The notes under the pieces: model-generated | The model's input: only the letters and a program-made list of their open reading frames with translations | Databases searched by the model: none | Told to the model about the DNA's origin: nothing | Origin: Vibrio gazogenes | GTDB lineage: Bacteria > Pseudomonadota > Gammaproteobacteria > Enterobacterales > Vibrionaceae | Assembly (NCBI RefSeq): GCF_002196515.1 | Contig: NZ_CP018835.1 | Coordinates: 620,001 to 684,000, forward strand | Direction of reading: 5' to 3' | Length of the DNA stretch: 64,000 bases | Made by a program: the position numbers and the translations under genes | Part shown: positions 46,370 through 56,830 of the stretch, piece by piece | Layout: each line of letters opens with the position of its first letter | How positions within the stretch are numbered: the stretch's first letter is position 1

Positions 46370-49300
46370 CTGTTTTATCCTCCACAGCCGAAGTCGCAGA
46401 GAGGTCGCCTCTAGGCTTGGTGCGGAATAGTCGCATCACCAAGACAAAGAATACCGGCACAAAGAAAATCGACAGTACAGTGGCAGAGACCATCCCACCA
46501 ACGACCCCCCAACCAATCGCATTTCGGCTGGCAGCCCCTGCACCACTACTGAGTGCTAACGGTAAAACCCCCAGAATAAATGCGAAAGATGTCATCAGAA
46601 TCGGACGTAAACGCATCCGACAGGCTTCAACCGTTGCTTTGAACAGATCCATGCCTTCGTCATACTGAGCTTTGGCAAACTCAACGATCAGAATCGCGTT
46701 TTTCGCGGATAAACCAATCGTCGTCAACAGGCCAACCTGAAAATAGATATCATTCGCCAACCCTTTTAAAGAGGTTGCTAACACCGCACCAAAAATCCCC
46801 AACGGCACAATCAAAATCACCGAGAACGGAACACTCCAGCTTTCATAGAGGGCTGCCAGACAGAGGAACACGATAAGCAAAGAGATGCCATACAGCAACG
46901 AGGCTTGAGAGCCGGCCTGTCTTTCCTGATACGAAGAACCACTCCATTCCACATCGATGCCTTTGGGCAACTGTCGAACCAATTTTTCAATCTCAAGCAT
47001 CGCATCACCCGAACTCTTTCCGGGTGCAGCCGACCCCTGGATATTAACCGCAGGTGAAGCATTAAAACGCTCTAACCGCGGTGAACCATAGGTCCAGTAA
47101 GTTTTCGCAAAGGAGTCAAACGGCACCATATCGCCTTCGGCGTTACGTACATGCCAGAGATTGAAATCTTCAGGGTTCATCCGAAACGGTGCATCCGCCT
47201 GAACATATACTTTCTTAATCCGTCCGTTATCGACAAAGTCGTTGACATAAGTCGACCCCCATGCCGTAGATAACGTTGAGTTAATATCGCTAACCGCAAC
47301 GCCCATAGCCATCGCTTTTTCATAATCGATATCGATCCGGAACTGCGCCGTATCTTCCATCCCGTTCGGTCGAACAGACATCAGATTCGGATTCTTTGCT
47401 GCCATCCCCAACAATTGGTTACGTGCCTGAATCAGCGCTTCGTGTCCAAGGTTACCGCGGTCAACCAGATATGCATCAAAACCACTGGCTGTCCCTAACG
47501 AAATAATCGGAGGCAGGTTAAATGCAAATATTTGCGCTTCTTTAATCTGTCCAAAAGTACCCCATGCACGCCCGATAATCGCTTCGACGGACTGAGAAGG
47601 CTCGGTGCGCTCACTCCAGTCCTTCAGTTTGATGAATGCCAGCCCCATATTCTGACCGCGTCCGGCAAAACTAAACCCTGCAACAGTAAAGACCGACTCA
47701 ACATCATTTTTTTCATCTTGCATAAAATGATTACGGACTTTTTCCATCACACCGAGTGTTCGCTCCTGCGTTGCACCGGCAGGGAGTTTGACCATCACCA
47801 AGAAGGCACCCTGATCTTCATCAGGCAGGAAGGAAGTCGGCAACTTATGCCACAAAACACCGAGCCCGCCAACGATTAGCGCATAGATCAACACGTATCT
47901 GATCTTCTGGTGGATCCCTTTTTCTACCGTGCCTTTATAACGCACGGTTCCCTGATTAAACAGTCGGTTAAACAGCGCAATCGGGCCACGTTTCGCCTGA
48001 TGACTGCCCTCCGACAGTGGTTTCAGAATCGTCGCACACAGTGCCGGGGTCAGAATCATCGCCACTAAAACAGACAGCGCCATGGAAGATACGATTGTCA
48101 GAGAGAACTGCCGATAAATAGCCCCGGCAGCCCCACCAAAGAAGGCCATCGGAATAAATACCGCACTCAGAACTAAGGCAATTCCGACCAGAGCGCCGGT
48201 AATCTGTCCCATCGACTTACGGGTTGCTTCTAAGGGAGATAAACCATCCTCTGCCATTACCCGTTCGACGTTTTCAACCACAACAATTGCGTCATCCACC
48301 AGCAGACCAATCGCCAGCACCAAACCAAACATCGTCAGGGTGTTAATTGAAAACCCAAAGACCGCCATGATGCCCATCGTCCCCAATAACACGACTGGCA
48401 CCGCAATGGTCGGAATCAGGGTCGCACGGAAGTTCTGCAAGAAGAGGTACATGACCAAAAAGACCAATACAACGGCTTCAATCAGGGTATGAACCACCTC
48501 TTCAATCGAGATTTTAACGAATGGGGTTGTATCAAACGGATAAACAACTTTCAGAGAGCTGGGGAAGAATGGTTTCAATTCCTCCATCTTGGCACGCACA
48601 GCATCCGCGGTATCCAAAGCATTGGCACCCGTGGCAAGCCGAATCGCGATCCCCGTTGATGGCGAACCATTGAACCGAGCAACAGCGGCATAACTTTCAC
48701 CACCGATTTCAATACGCGCAACATCCTGCAAACGAATTTGAGAACCATCGGTATCCACTTTAAGCAGAATATTTTTAAAGTCGCTGACACTACTCAGACG
48801 TCCTTGAGCCGTGATGGTTGCGGTCAGTTGTTGCCCATTGACTGCGGGCGTTCCACCCAGCTCACCGACAGATACCTGCGTATTCTGAGTATTAATAGCA
48901 CCGAGCACATCACTGGAAGTCAGACTGAACTTGTTCAGTTTATGCGGATCCAGCCAGATTCGCATCGCATGCTGCGCCCCAAAGACTTGGGTTTCACCCA
49001 CACCTTGAACACGACTAATCGGATCTTTAACATTTGAGGCGATGTAATCCGCGATACTGGTATTGTTCATGCTGCCATCAGATGAAATAAAACCGATCAC
49101 CATCAAGAAGCTACTGGTTGATTTCGCAACCGTAATCCCTTGGGTCACAACCGACTTAGGCAACGACGATTCAACGGCAGACAATTTATTCTGTACCTGA
49201 ACCTGAGCGATATCCGGATTCGTCCCCGTTGCAAATGTCAGATTAATAGAAAATGAACCGGACGAATCACTGTTAGAAGACATATACAACAGATTATCGA

Positions 49301-49514
49301 TACCATTCATGTTTTGTTCGATAACCTGCGTGACACTGTTTTCCACGGTTTTAGCAGATGCACCGATATAAACACCAGAGATGCTCACCGCCGGTGGTGC
49401 GATTTGTGGATACTGTTCAATCGGTAAAGTTTTGATGGACAGTACACCAGCAAGCATGATCACAATCGCAATCACCCATGCAAAAATTGGTCTGTCGATA
49501 AAAAAGCGAACCAT
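46359..49514 (-). CDS. RND multidrug efflux transporter (HAE-1, AcrB/MexB-like)
   Basis: The 1051-residue inner-membrane proton antiporter has twelve TM helices. [17 protein letters not shown] at the start, [16 protein letters not shown] with the conserved Asp pair in TM4, and the two large periplasmic loops are visible. [22 protein letters not shown] is near the end. Length is right for HAE-1 pumps. It should export lipophilic drugs, bile salts or detergents. It lies 3 bp after the adaptor gene. No local regulator gene is present. Confidence 0.96.
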   Translation of the reverse strand: MVRFFIDRPIFAWVIAIVIMLAGVLSIKTLPIEQYPQIAPPAVSISGVYIGASAKTVENSVTQVIEQNMNGIDNLLYMSSNSDSSGSFSINLTFATGTNPDIAQVQVQNKLSAVESSLPKSVVTQGITVAKSTSSFLMVIGFISSDGSMNNTSIADYIASNVKDPISRVQGVGETQVFGAQHAMRIWLDPHKLNKFSLTSSDVLGAINTQNTQVSVGELGGTPAVNGQQLTATITAQGRLSSVSDFKNILLKVDTDGSQIRLQDVARIEIGGESYAAVARFNGSPSTGIAIRLATGANALDTADAVRAKMEELKPFFPSSLKVVYPFDTTPFVKISIEEVVHTLIEAVVLVFLVMYLFLQNFRATLIPTIAVPVVLLGTMGIMAVFGFSINTLTMFGLVLAIGLLVDDAIVVVENVERVMAEDGLSPLEATRKSMGQITGALVGIALVLSAVFIPMAFFGGAAGAIYRQFSLTIVSSMALSVLVAMILTPALCATILKPLSEGSHQAKRGPIALFNRLFNQGTVRYKGTVEKGIHQKIRYVLIYALIVGGLGVLWHKLPTSFLPDEDQGAFLVMVKLPAGATQERTLGVMEKVRNHFMQDEKNDVESVFTVAGFSFAGRGQNMGLAFIKLKDWSERTEPSQSVEAIIGRAWGTFGQIKEAQIFAFNLPPIISLGTASGFDAYLVDRGNLGHEALIQARNQLLGMAAKNPNLMSVRPNGMEDTAQFRIDIDYEKAMAMGVAVSDINSTLSTAWGSTYVNDFVDNGRIKKVYVQADAPFRMNPEDFNLWHVRNAEGDMVPFDSFAKTYWTYGSPRLERFNASPAVNIQGSAAPGKSSGDAMLEIEKLVRQLPKGIDVEWSGSSYQERQAGSQASLLYGISLLIVFLCLAALYESWSVPFSVILIVPLGIFGAVLATSLKGLANDIYFQVGLLTTIGLSAKNAILIVEFAKAQYDEGMDLFKATVEACRMRLRPILMTSFAFILGVLPLALSSGAGAASRNAIGWGVVGGMVSATVLSIFFVPVFFVLVMRLFRTKPRGDLSATSAVEDKTGAN

Positions 49515-49517
49515 ATT

Positions 49518-50666
49518 TTATTGCCCCTGCTCTACCATGTTTGCCGTCACCATTGCTCCCGGACGAATTTTTTGTAATCCGCTCACGATAACTTTTTCTC
49601 CGGCTTTCAGACCAGAATCAATCAGCCACTGCGACCCGACAATCCGGTTCGTGGTGATGTGACGGTCTTCGACTTTGTTTTCTGCATTAATCACCATGAC
49701 GTGAGCCTGACCCTTGTCATCACGCGTGACTGCAGCCTGTGGGACTAAAATCGCTTTTTCACGATATTCTGTCGGTAGCTCAGCTCTCACGAACAGTCCG
49801 GGCAGAAGACGTTGATCAGGGTTAGGAAGTAAAGCTCGCAGGTTCACCGTACCGGTGTTCTCATTCACCGTCACATCAGCAAACTGTAAGGTCGCTTCCT
49901 GCTCAATTTTCGTCCCGTCATCCAAACTCAGTTTGATACCACTCAGCTTCTTGTCATTGTTGGCCGTTTGTTTTCTCAGTTTCAAAAGTTCATTACTGGA
50001 TTGAGAAAGATCGACGTACAAGGGATCGAGTTGCTGAATCGTCGCCAAATAGTTGGTCTGATTGGCTGTAACCAACGCCCCTTCGGTCACATTTGACTTC
50101 CCTATCCGTCCGGAAATCGGTGCTTTAATATGGGTATAATTTAAATTGATCTGGGCAGATTTCACAGAGGCCTCAGCAGCCATCACTGCGGCAAGCGCTT
50201 CACGGTAAGTCGCGCGTGAATCTTCATAATCTTGCTCACTGATCGCACGGCTTTTCACCAGTGTCCGATACCGCTCAGCCTGTAACTTTGATTTTTCTAA
50301 TGTGGCTTGGGCTGAAGCTAAACTCGCCTTGGCACTATCCAAAGTTGCATCATATGTTGCAGGGTCAATTTGGTATAACACTTCACCTTTTTTGACGATG
50401 CTACCTTCAACAAATAAGCGTTTAATAATAATACCAGCAACCTGAGGTCTTACTTCTGCCACCCGATAAGCACTTGTTCGTCCGGGAAGCCGAGCGGTCA
50501 ACTCGATAGGCTGAGATTGGAGCGCAACAGCATCAACCGCGACAGCCTGTGGTTTTTGTTGGCTGGTTGCTTCAGCCTTAGTGCCATCCGGTTGGCACCC
50601 AACTAGCGTAAACACCAACCCGAAGGCGACCAATGACTGGCGATAAAGAGGGAAGGTTTTCGTCAT
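49518..50666 (-). CDS. RND efflux periplasmic adaptor lipoprotein
   Basis: The 382-residue adaptor has a lipobox LVGC (Cys24), a barrel-sandwich lipoyl part split by an alpha-hairpin (about 100-170, with LASAQATLEKSKLQAERYRTLV), and a beta-barrel. AEVRPQVAGIIIKRLFVEGS and APISGRIGKSNVTEGALV are typical of AcrA/MexA. It bridges pump and outer-membrane channel. First gene of the operon. Confidence 0.95.
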   Translation of the reverse strand: MTKTFPLYRQSLVAFGLVFTLVGCQPDGTKAEATSQQKPQAVAVDAVALQSQPIELTARLPGRTSAYRVAEVRPQVAGIIIKRLFVEGSIVKKGEVLYQIDPATYDATLDSAKASLASAQATLEKSKLQAERYRTLVKSRAISEQDYEDSRATYREALAAVMAAEASVKSAQINLNYTHIKAPISGRIGKSNVTEGALVTANQTNYLATIQQLDPLYVDLSQSSNELLKLRKQTANNDKKLSGIKLSLDDGTKIEQEATLQFADVTVNENTGTVNLRALLPNPDQRLLPGLFVRAELPTEYREKAILVPQAAVTRDDKGQAHVMVINAENKVEDRHITTNRIVGSQWLIDSGLKAGEKVIVSGLQKIRPGAMVTANMVEQGQ

Positions 50667-51074
50667 GAATTACTCTCCTAAAACTATGCTACTGGCGCTG
50701 AAGTCACATTACTTCAGCGCCTCATTCCTTATTCTGTACATGATTAGGTCATCATTGTGTTCACAGTGACACCGCGAAGAATTTCTACAAACAGACTAAT
50801 CAGGCAGCATCAATCGTCATGCATATGTATTTGTTATGGCGCTACTTTAATCAGCCGTCACAAATCATACTGTCACAAAATGACAGAGAACTAACTACAT
50901 TCTAGATATTTAACGGGTTAAAGTGTGGTTAATGATGGCCGCATTTCAAGCAATTGAAGTCATTAATATAATATATTTATCAATGACGACTCAGAATGGG
51001 AATTATAGGGTACTAAATAGATTGAATACAGTCATCACGGATACTTATTTGTTATCGGTCGATACAATCATGTC
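50667..51074. other. Upstream region of the RND operon
   Basis: About 400 bp between the RND adaptor start and the terminator of the dat operon. It holds the RND promoter and the CTGTCA-N5-TGACAG repeat. No coding frame with gene-like content is seen; a 62-codon frame at 50923-51111 overlaps the terminator and is not convincing. Confidence 0.45.
50870..50886. promoter_or_regulatory. Inverted repeat upstream of the RND operon
   Basis: CTGTCA-N5-TGACAG lies 204 bp upstream of the adaptor start. A related CCGTCACAAAT precedes it (50856-50866). The size suits a TetR- or MarR-type operator, but no such regulator is encoded nearby. Confidence 0.35.
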
Positions 51075-51105
51075 AAAACCCAATCAAAATGATTGGGTTT
51101 TCAGG
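51075..51105. terminator. Terminator of the dgcN-dgcA-dat operon
   Basis: AAAACCCAATCA-AAA-TGATTGGGTTTT is a perfect 12-bp stem with a 3-nt loop, 25 bp after the transaminase stop. T runs end both strands. Confidence 0.88.
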
Positions 51106-51125
51106 CCGTGAACAACGGATTGGCA

Positions 51126-51980
51126 TCAAGAATGAGCTTTCGCTGTCTGGATATAAATATCTCTGAGCTGCAACGCGATGGGGCCTGGCTGACCATCCCC
51201 GACGGGCTGATCATCGATTGCAACAACAGGCCAGACAAACGTGGTTGCCGAACTGATAAATGCTTCTCTGGCCTGCATGGCTTCTTCGATGGTAAATAAA
51301 CGCTCTTCAACCGTGAGCCCGGTATCTTGAACCAGCTTCATCAAAGCCGCCCGGGTAATTCCATGCAAAATATCATGACTCAGTGGCCGCGTAACCAATG
51401 TGCCTTCTTGCGTCACGATATACGCATTGCTGGAGCCCCCCTCAGTGACGTATCCGTCTTCAATCAGCCACACATCATCAGCGCCTGCTGCGTGTGCGGC
51501 GTGTTTTGCCAAACACGCTGGCAACAGACTGGTGGTTTTAATATCCCGGCGTTTCCAGCGGATATCTTCAAATGAAATCACTTTAATGCCATGCTTCACT
51601 TTCGGGCTATCGACCAATTGCTTGGCCTGAGTAAATAAAACTAATGTCGGTTCAATCGCATCTTGGTATGAAAAATCACGATCCCCTTCATTACCCCGGG
51701 TTAATTGCAGATAGATGCCCCCTTCAACCAAATCATTTTTTTCAATCAGCGTCTGCTGAATGGACGTCAGTTGTGCCGCAGTGGCTGGCATTTTAATGCC
51801 CAGCTCACGACATGAGCGTTCCAGACGAGCAATATGCCCAGCATTATCAATCAGTTTGCCATCCAACACAGATGTGACTTCATAAACCGCATCGGCAAAT
51901 AAAAAACCCCGGTCAAAAATTGACACTTTCGCTTCCGATTCAGGAACATACGCTCCATCGACATAAACAATCCGTTCCAT
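51126..51980 (-). CDS. dat: D-amino-acid transaminase (PLP fold type IV)
   Basis: The 284-residue enzyme transfers amino groups between D-amino acids and keto acids, classically D-Ala + 2-oxoglutarate to pyruvate + D-Glu. It shows YVDGAYVPESEAKVSIFDRG, the PLP lysine Lys148 in RRDIKTTSLLP, and EGGSSNAYIV, which marks D-amino-acid transaminases apart from branched-chain ones. The frame can start at GTG 52004, inside dgcA, but ATG 51980 fits the family start; GAGGAAAA lies upstream. It is the last gene of a three-gene operon. Confidence 0.85.
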   Translation of the reverse strand: MERIVYVDGAYVPESEAKVSIFDRGFLFADAVYEVTSVLDGKLIDNAGHIARLERSCRELGIKMPATAAQLTSIQQTLIEKNDLVEGGIYLQLTRGNEGDRDFSYQDAIEPTLVLFTQAKQLVDSPKVKHGIKVISFEDIRWKRRDIKTTSLLPACLAKHAAHAAGADDVWLIEDGYVTEGGSSNAYIVTQEGTLVTRPLSHDILHGITRAALMKLVQDTGLTVEERLFTIEEAMQAREAFISSATTFVWPVVAIDDQPVGDGQPGPIALQLRDIYIQTAKAHS

Positions 51981-51994
51981 AAGTAATTTTTCCT

Positions 51995-52969
51995 CTATCC
52001 CCACAGTTCTGACCCAAAGGGCAACATTTGATTGTTTTCAAACTCAAAACCATGCTCAATATCCTGCCTCAGTAATAACGGCCCATCCAGATCAACAACT
52101 TCAGCGCCCTGAGCAACAACAAACGCGGGTGCCATGCTAAGTGAAGAAGACAACATACACCCCACCATAATCTTTAATCCGGCTTCCTGAGCCGCTTGTT
52201 TCAATGCCAGTGCTTCGGTCAGCCCACCGGTCTTATCTGTCTTAATATTGACCATGTCATAACGGCCAATCACACCATTCAGGCTCTGTCGGTCATGACA
52301 AGATTCATCAGCACAAATCGGTATCGGTCGGGCCAATCCGTCTAAGACGCTATCTTCATCGGCATGAAACGGCTGTTCGATCATCGCGACATTCAACAGC
52401 TCTAACTCAGGGATCAATGCTTGATAGGTTGCAACATCCCAAGCTTCATTGGCATCAAGGATAATGGTTGCCTGCGGTGAGCCACGACGAACAGCACGGA
52501 CACGCTCCAAATCCTCCGGGCCACCCAACTTCAACTTGAGCAGCGGCCTAAAAGCATTCGCGACCGCTGCCTCTTCCATCTTATGAGGCTTATCCAGCGA
52601 TAAGGTATAAGCGGTTGTCAACGCACAAGGCTCGACCTGAAGCTGTGACCAAATCGAGGTTTGCCCGAGCTTACATTCCAGATCCCACATAGCGCAATCG
52701 ACTGCATTCCGAGCCGCCCCCGCTGGTAATAAGGGCTGGAGTTGTTGACGGTTAATCCCACATTTGATTTCTGGAAAAACGCCTTCAATCTGTGCGATAA
52801 CGCTATCAATAGACTCCCCGTAACGGTTATAGGGAACACACTCTCCCCGTCCGATAAAACCATTTTTTTCAATCTCAACCACAATGGTTTCAGCGGAAGT
52901 CTTACTCCCGCGAGAAATCGTGAAACTGCCTCGAATCGGCCAGCTTTTCCGATAGAGACGAATGTTCAT
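51995..52969 (-). CDS. dgcA: Enolase-superfamily epimerase, probably N-acetyl-D-Glu racemase DgcA
   Basis: The 324-residue enolase-superfamily protein carries the Lys pair LLKLKLGG, metal ligands DANEAW, EQPF and ADES, and the opposite Lys in NIKTDKTGG. This pattern is typical of L-Ala-D/L-Glu-type dipeptide epimerases. Because it is translationally coupled (ATGA overlap) to a DUF1611 gene, DgcA, shown in a marine Pseudoalteromonas to racemise N-acetyl-D-Glu, is the better match. A dipeptide epimerase of muropeptide recycling remains possible. The ATG at 52969 is chosen over the GTG at 52975. Confidence 0.8.
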   Translation of the reverse strand: MNIRLYRKSWPIRGSFTISRGSKTSAETIVVEIEKNGFIGRGECVPYNRYGESIDSVIAQIEGVFPEIKCGINRQQLQPLLPAGAARNAVDCAMWDLECKLGQTSIWSQLQVEPCALTTAYTLSLDKPHKMEEAAVANAFRPLLKLKLGGPEDLERVRAVRRGSPQATIILDANEAWDVATYQALIPELELLNVAMIEQPFHADEDSVLDGLARPIPICADESCHDRQSLNGVIGRYDMVNIKTDKTGGLTEALALKQAAQEAGLKIMVGCMLSSSLSMAPAFVVAQGAEVVDLDGPLLLRQDIEHGFEFENNQMLPFGSELWG

Positions 52970-53973
52970 GAGCACGTCACCAGTTGTTCAACAATCCGAC
53001 CGACCCCCTGCCGGAAAGGGTCAACCACGGGTAATCCAAGCTGTTCTTCAAGCGCTGCCATATATGACAATGCCGCTTGCTCATCCAGTCCCGACGTGTT
53101 GATCGATACCCCGACAAACCGGGCATTCGGGTTGGTTAACCGTGCCGTCGCCAGATTGGCAGCCATACAGACATCAATATCCGGTAAGGCATAGTCCGGT
53201 AACCCCCGCATATGCTGACGAGTCGGCTCATGACACAACACCAGCGCATCTGCCTGAGCGCCATGAATCAATCCGGTGGTGACACCGGCAAATGACGCAT
53301 GGAATAAAGAACCTTGTCCTTCAATGACATCCCAGTGATCGGAAGTGTTGGCGGGAGAGATTGTTTCAATCGCACCAGAGATAAAGTCCGCGACGACGCA
53401 GTCAGCACTGACGCCCTCACCTGAAATCAAAATCCCTGTCTGACCGGTTGCCCGAAAATCGGCATTCATCCCTTGGTCGCGCATTTCTTTTTCAATTGCG
53501 AGAGATGTATACATTTTCCCGACGGAACAATCGGTTCCCACCGTTAGCAAGCGCTTACCTGTACGTTTTTTACCATTCGCAACCGGATAGGCCTGAGTCG
53601 GATAGCGGACATCAAACAAAGCACAACCTTGTTTCTCCGCAGCCGCTACCAAGGTGGGTATATCGGTCAGCTTATTGTGCAATCCCGACGCAATATCCAT
53701 TCCCGCCTCTAACGCTTCAACCAGTACATTGATCCATTCGTCAGAAATAATACCGCCTCGGTTTGCAACCCCAATCACCAGTGTTTTTGCACCAGCAGCC
53801 ACAGCATCTGAAATGCTCATATCAGGCAAATCACAATCAGCATTGCAGTTCTCTAAACGAAACTGTCCGACACAATACTCCGGACGCCATGTTTTAATGC
53901 CTTGGGCAACCTTGGCAGCTAATGCATCGGCTGCATCACCTAGAAATAACAAATACGGTTTCTTCAGTTCCAT
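52966..53973 (-). CDS. dgcN: DUF1611 protein, probably D-glutamate N-acetyltransferase DgcN
   Basis: The 335-residue soluble protein has a P-loop-like C-terminal half with VGTDCSVGKMYTSLAIEKEM, and DVIEGQGSLFHASFAG and LCHEPTRQHMRG, all characteristic of DUF1611. The N-terminal part is a Rossmann-like domain. DgcN from Pseudoalteromonas acetylates D-Glu and works with DgcA. It is the first gene of the operon and is divergent from alr across 951 bp. GGAG lies 10 bp before the ATG. The function is inferred from the pair. Confidence 0.82.
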   Translation of the reverse strand: MELKKPYLLFLGDAADALAAKVAQGIKTWRPEYCVGQFRLENCNADCDLPDMSISDAVAAGAKTLVIGVANRGGIISDEWINVLVEALEAGMDIASGLHNKLTDIPTLVAAAEKQGCALFDVRYPTQAYPVANGKKRTGKRLLTVGTDCSVGKMYTSLAIEKEMRDQGMNADFRATGQTGILISGEGVSADCVVADFISGAIETISPANTSDHWDVIEGQGSLFHASFAGVTTGLIHGAQADALVLCHEPTRQHMRGLPDYALPDIDVCMAANLATARLTNPNARFVGVSINTSGLDEQAALSYMAALEEQLGLPVVDPFRQGVGRIVEQLVTCS

Positions 53974-54924
53974 CTCGCAATCACTCCATCAAAATCAGCA
54001 TAACTATAAAATGTTCAATATGGGTCAATCATCATTTACAGAGCAAAATACATGACAACATGAGGGAAAGGAAATCAGCAAGCGCATCATTTTTGCGCGC
54101 TAATCGTGAATAATTATTCAAATAAAAACAAATAACAGAATAAAAATTCAATCAACACAAAGAGAGCATATGATAGAAACAGCCATACCAGTGGATTTTT
54201 CCAGAGTCTTATTCTAAACCCACAGACTGAATCAGAAAAAAGCACGGTCTACATCCCTTTTTCAAATTTATATAATTTTACAGAAGCAACCATTATTCAG
54301 TGATTCAAACTACACCGCCAAACCAGACAAAACCTTACAGATATGTGATTATAATCACTAAATTAATGATAAATTATGTATATCGCGCCAGCCTCCGCTG
54401 CTAGTAATGCCCAATAAAAGTGCATATTGCACATTTTTAGTGCTAAATTTTGAAATTATTCTGGTCAAAACCGTTTTTTAAAATCGGAATCATATGATGC
54501 TCACTCATGAATCGAATTCAATTACTCATTCCATACTCAGGTTATGCCTTGAAATTTAAAACCATAAAAAACAATATTTACAGCATAAAATGAAAGGTCG
54601 TATCATAACAAATCTGTCGTTAACAACATTTCTCGGGCACAGTCTGCACAGATGTGGTTTTCTCATCCAATACACAACCCGCAAGACTTCCGTCGTCTCA
54701 GCGCTCTGGCCTGTATATTGCTTCTTCTGCTTTGCTGCTTGGATATGATGGTCGTCAATGGAAATTGCACAGCTCTCATCCGCTGATGACATACTCGTGA
54801 AGTGACGCGATAGGATGCGTATGATAAATATGTAAATGATTAATATATGCATTGCTCAAGCAGGCAATATACACTGCTGTAACCAAAAATTAACTCTCTA
54901 TGTTTGCTCAAATCAGGAACGATT
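53974..54924. other. Long divergent region between dgcN and alr
   Basis: About 950 bp, mostly AT-rich, with both promoters. Features: a weak hairpin GTGCA-TAT-TGCAC followed by ATTTTT (54420-54437), and a locally GC-richer stretch at 54595-54815. A minus-strand frame of 78 codons (54556-54792) covers that stretch. It shows no known motif and has many Cys and His, so it is not called as a gene. A decayed gene or small RNA is possible. Confidence 0.35.
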
Positions 54925-56007
54925 ATGATTACTGCTGAAGCGGTTATTGATTTAAATGCATTAAGGAATAACTTCACCTTATTAAAATCCCACTGTGATA
55001 GTGACACCAAAATGATTGCGGTTTTAAAAGGTGATGCTTACGGGCACAACGCCATCCAAGTCGCGCGTGCACTACCACATGCTGATATGTTTGCTGTCTC
55101 TCGAATTGAAGAAGCGATTGAATTACGTTCAGCAGATATTCTTCAACCTATCTTATTATTGGAAGGCTGTTTCTGCCCGGAGGATCTCCAGTTGGCTGCA
55201 CAGCTCAATTTTCACACCACGATCCACTGTATTGAGCAACTACAAGATTTCGAGCAAACCCCACTGACGCAACATACCTCAGTTTGGTTAAAATTAGATA
55301 CGGGGATGCACCGTCTCGGTGTTCAGGCCGATGAGATCAGCACTTACATCACTCGCTTGAAAAAGAGCGGTAAAGTTGCTGGTGATGTCGGATTTATCAG
55401 CCATTTCAGTTGTGCTGATGACCTGAACTCGCACGCAACACGGGCTCAGCTTGAACATTTTCAGACTCATACGCAACCATACCCGGGGATGAAAACACTG
55501 GCTAATTCAGCCGGAATTCTATTCTGGCCCGAGGCTCACTTTGACGCAGTTCGTGCCGGGATTGCCTTGTATGGCATTGCTCCCAGTATTGATGAAGTCG
55601 GTCAACAACGTGATTTAGCACCAGTGATGACACTACAGTCCAAGTTAATTGCCGTGCGCCAGCATCAGGCAAACCAACCCGTCGGCTATGGTGAAAACTG
55701 GACATCTGATCGAGACACTTATATCGGTGTGGTTGCAATGGGCTATGGTGACGGATATCCGAGATCGGCTCCGAACGGTACGCCCGTCTATATTAATGGA
55801 CGTATTGTGCCGATTTCCGGCCGGATATCCATGGATATGATCACCGTCGATCTGGGGGCAAACGCAACCGATCAGGTTGGAGACTCCGTTGAACTTTGGG
55901 GAAAACATGTACCGGTCGAGCAAGTTGCCAAATTAGTCGGAACCATTCCATATGAACTGGTGATTCAGTTAACGCGACGTGTTGCCAGAACCTTTATCAA
56001 TGAATAA
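54925..56007 (+). CDS. alr: Alanine racemase
   Basis: The 360-residue PLP enzyme interconverts L- and D-alanine for cell-wall synthesis or D-Ala use. The PLP lysine is Lys35 in AVLKGDAYGHN. The barrel contains LKLDTGMHRLG and FISHFSCAD, and the catalytic Tyr lies in MGYGDGYPR. PISGRISMDMITVDLG follows in the C-terminal barrel. The frame opens at 54904; ATG 54925 has AGGAACGA 7 bp upstream. Divergent from the dgcN operon and convergent with pxpA (18-bp gap). A periplasmic signal, as in broad-spectrum racemases, is absent. Confidence 0.94.
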   Translation: MITAEAVIDLNALRNNFTLLKSHCDSDTKMIAVLKGDAYGHNAIQVARALPHADMFAVSRIEEAIELRSADILQPILLLEGCFCPEDLQLAAQLNFHTTIHCIEQLQDFEQTPLTQHTSVWLKLDTGMHRLGVQADEISTYITRLKKSGKVAGDVGFISHFSCADDLNSHATRAQLEHFQTHTQPYPGMKTLANSAGILFWPEAHFDAVRAGIALYGIAPSIDEVGQQRDLAPVMTLQSKLIAVRQHQANQPVGYGENWTSDRDTYIGVVAMGYGDGYPRSAPNGTPVYINGRIVPISGRISMDMITVDLGANATDQVGDSVELWGKHVPVEQVAKLVGTIPYELVIQLTRRVARTFINE

Positions 56008-56025
56008 GAATCACGACATTGCCAG

Positions 56026-56778
56026 TTACATCGACTGAACAACAGTTGACGACTGCAATGTCTGGTGAATCTTCGCTGCAAACTCAAGTGCATGGGCACC
56101 ATCACCATGAATACAGATGGTATCGGCTTGAATCTCAACCCACTGCCCGTCGGTCGCCTGAACTTTACCTTGGCAGACCATATCAAGCACCTGATTCAAA
56201 GCTGCATCGTCATGATGAATCAAAGCATCGGGTCGGTCACGAGGCGTTAACGTCCCGTCAGACTGGTAAGTGCGATCTGCGAAAACTTCATGCGCCACAC
56301 GCAACCCTTCACTTTCTCCGGCGCAGATCAGTGCACTGCCGGATAATCCATACAATACCAACGTTGGATCAATATCTTTCACAGCCCGGGCAATCGCGCC
56401 TGCCAGTAACGCATCCTGAGCGGCCATATTATATAACGCCCCATGCGGTTTCACATGATGCAAACGCCCACCGGCAGCACGCACAAAACCATGTAACGCG
56501 CCAATCTGGTAAACCACCATGTCATAGGCTTCCTGAGGCGTAATTGCCATGATCCGACGACCAAATCCGGCGAGGTCAGGTAGTCCCGGATGTGCCCCAA
56601 TGGATAAACGTTTCTCTAGTGCATGTCTGACTGTCTCGCGCATGACACTCGGATCACCGGCATGAAAGCCACAGGCAATATTCACCGAGCTGACAAAATC
56701 CATCAATGCGACGTCATTGCCGAGTGAATACACACCAAAGCTTTCTCCCATATCACAATTCAGATCAACGCTGTTCAT
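56026..56778 (-). CDS. pxpA: 5-oxoprolinase subunit A (LamB/YcsF family)
   Basis: The 250-residue protein has the LamB/YcsF signature [12 protein letters not shown] at the start, [39 protein letters not shown] and [17 protein letters not shown]. With PxpB and PxpC it forms the bacterial ATP-dependent 5-oxoprolinase, which opens 5-oxoproline to L-glutamate. AGGAC precedes the ATG. It is last of the three, 52 bp after pxpC. Confidence 0.95.
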   Translation of the reverse strand: MNSVDLNCDMGESFGVYSLGNDVALMDFVSSVNIACGFHAGDPSVMRETVRHALEKRLSIGAHPGLPDLAGFGRRIMAITPQEAYDMVVYQIGALHGFVRAAGGRLHHVKPHGALYNMAAQDALLAGAIARAVKDIDPTLVLYGLSGSALICAGESEGLRVAHEVFADRTYQSDGTLTPRDRPDALIHHDDAALNQVLDMVCQGKVQATDGQWVEIQADTICIHGDGAHALEFAAKIHQTLQSSTVVQSM

Positions 56779-56830
56779 ATTGTCCTCACGGCTTAACTCG
56801 GTTTGATAACTAGACGCTTGGTATTCCCGT

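Noticed and set aside
50750..50785. CRP site upstream of the RND operon
   Set aside because: TGTGTTCACAGTGACA matches the TGTGA-N6-TCACA consensus at too few positions.
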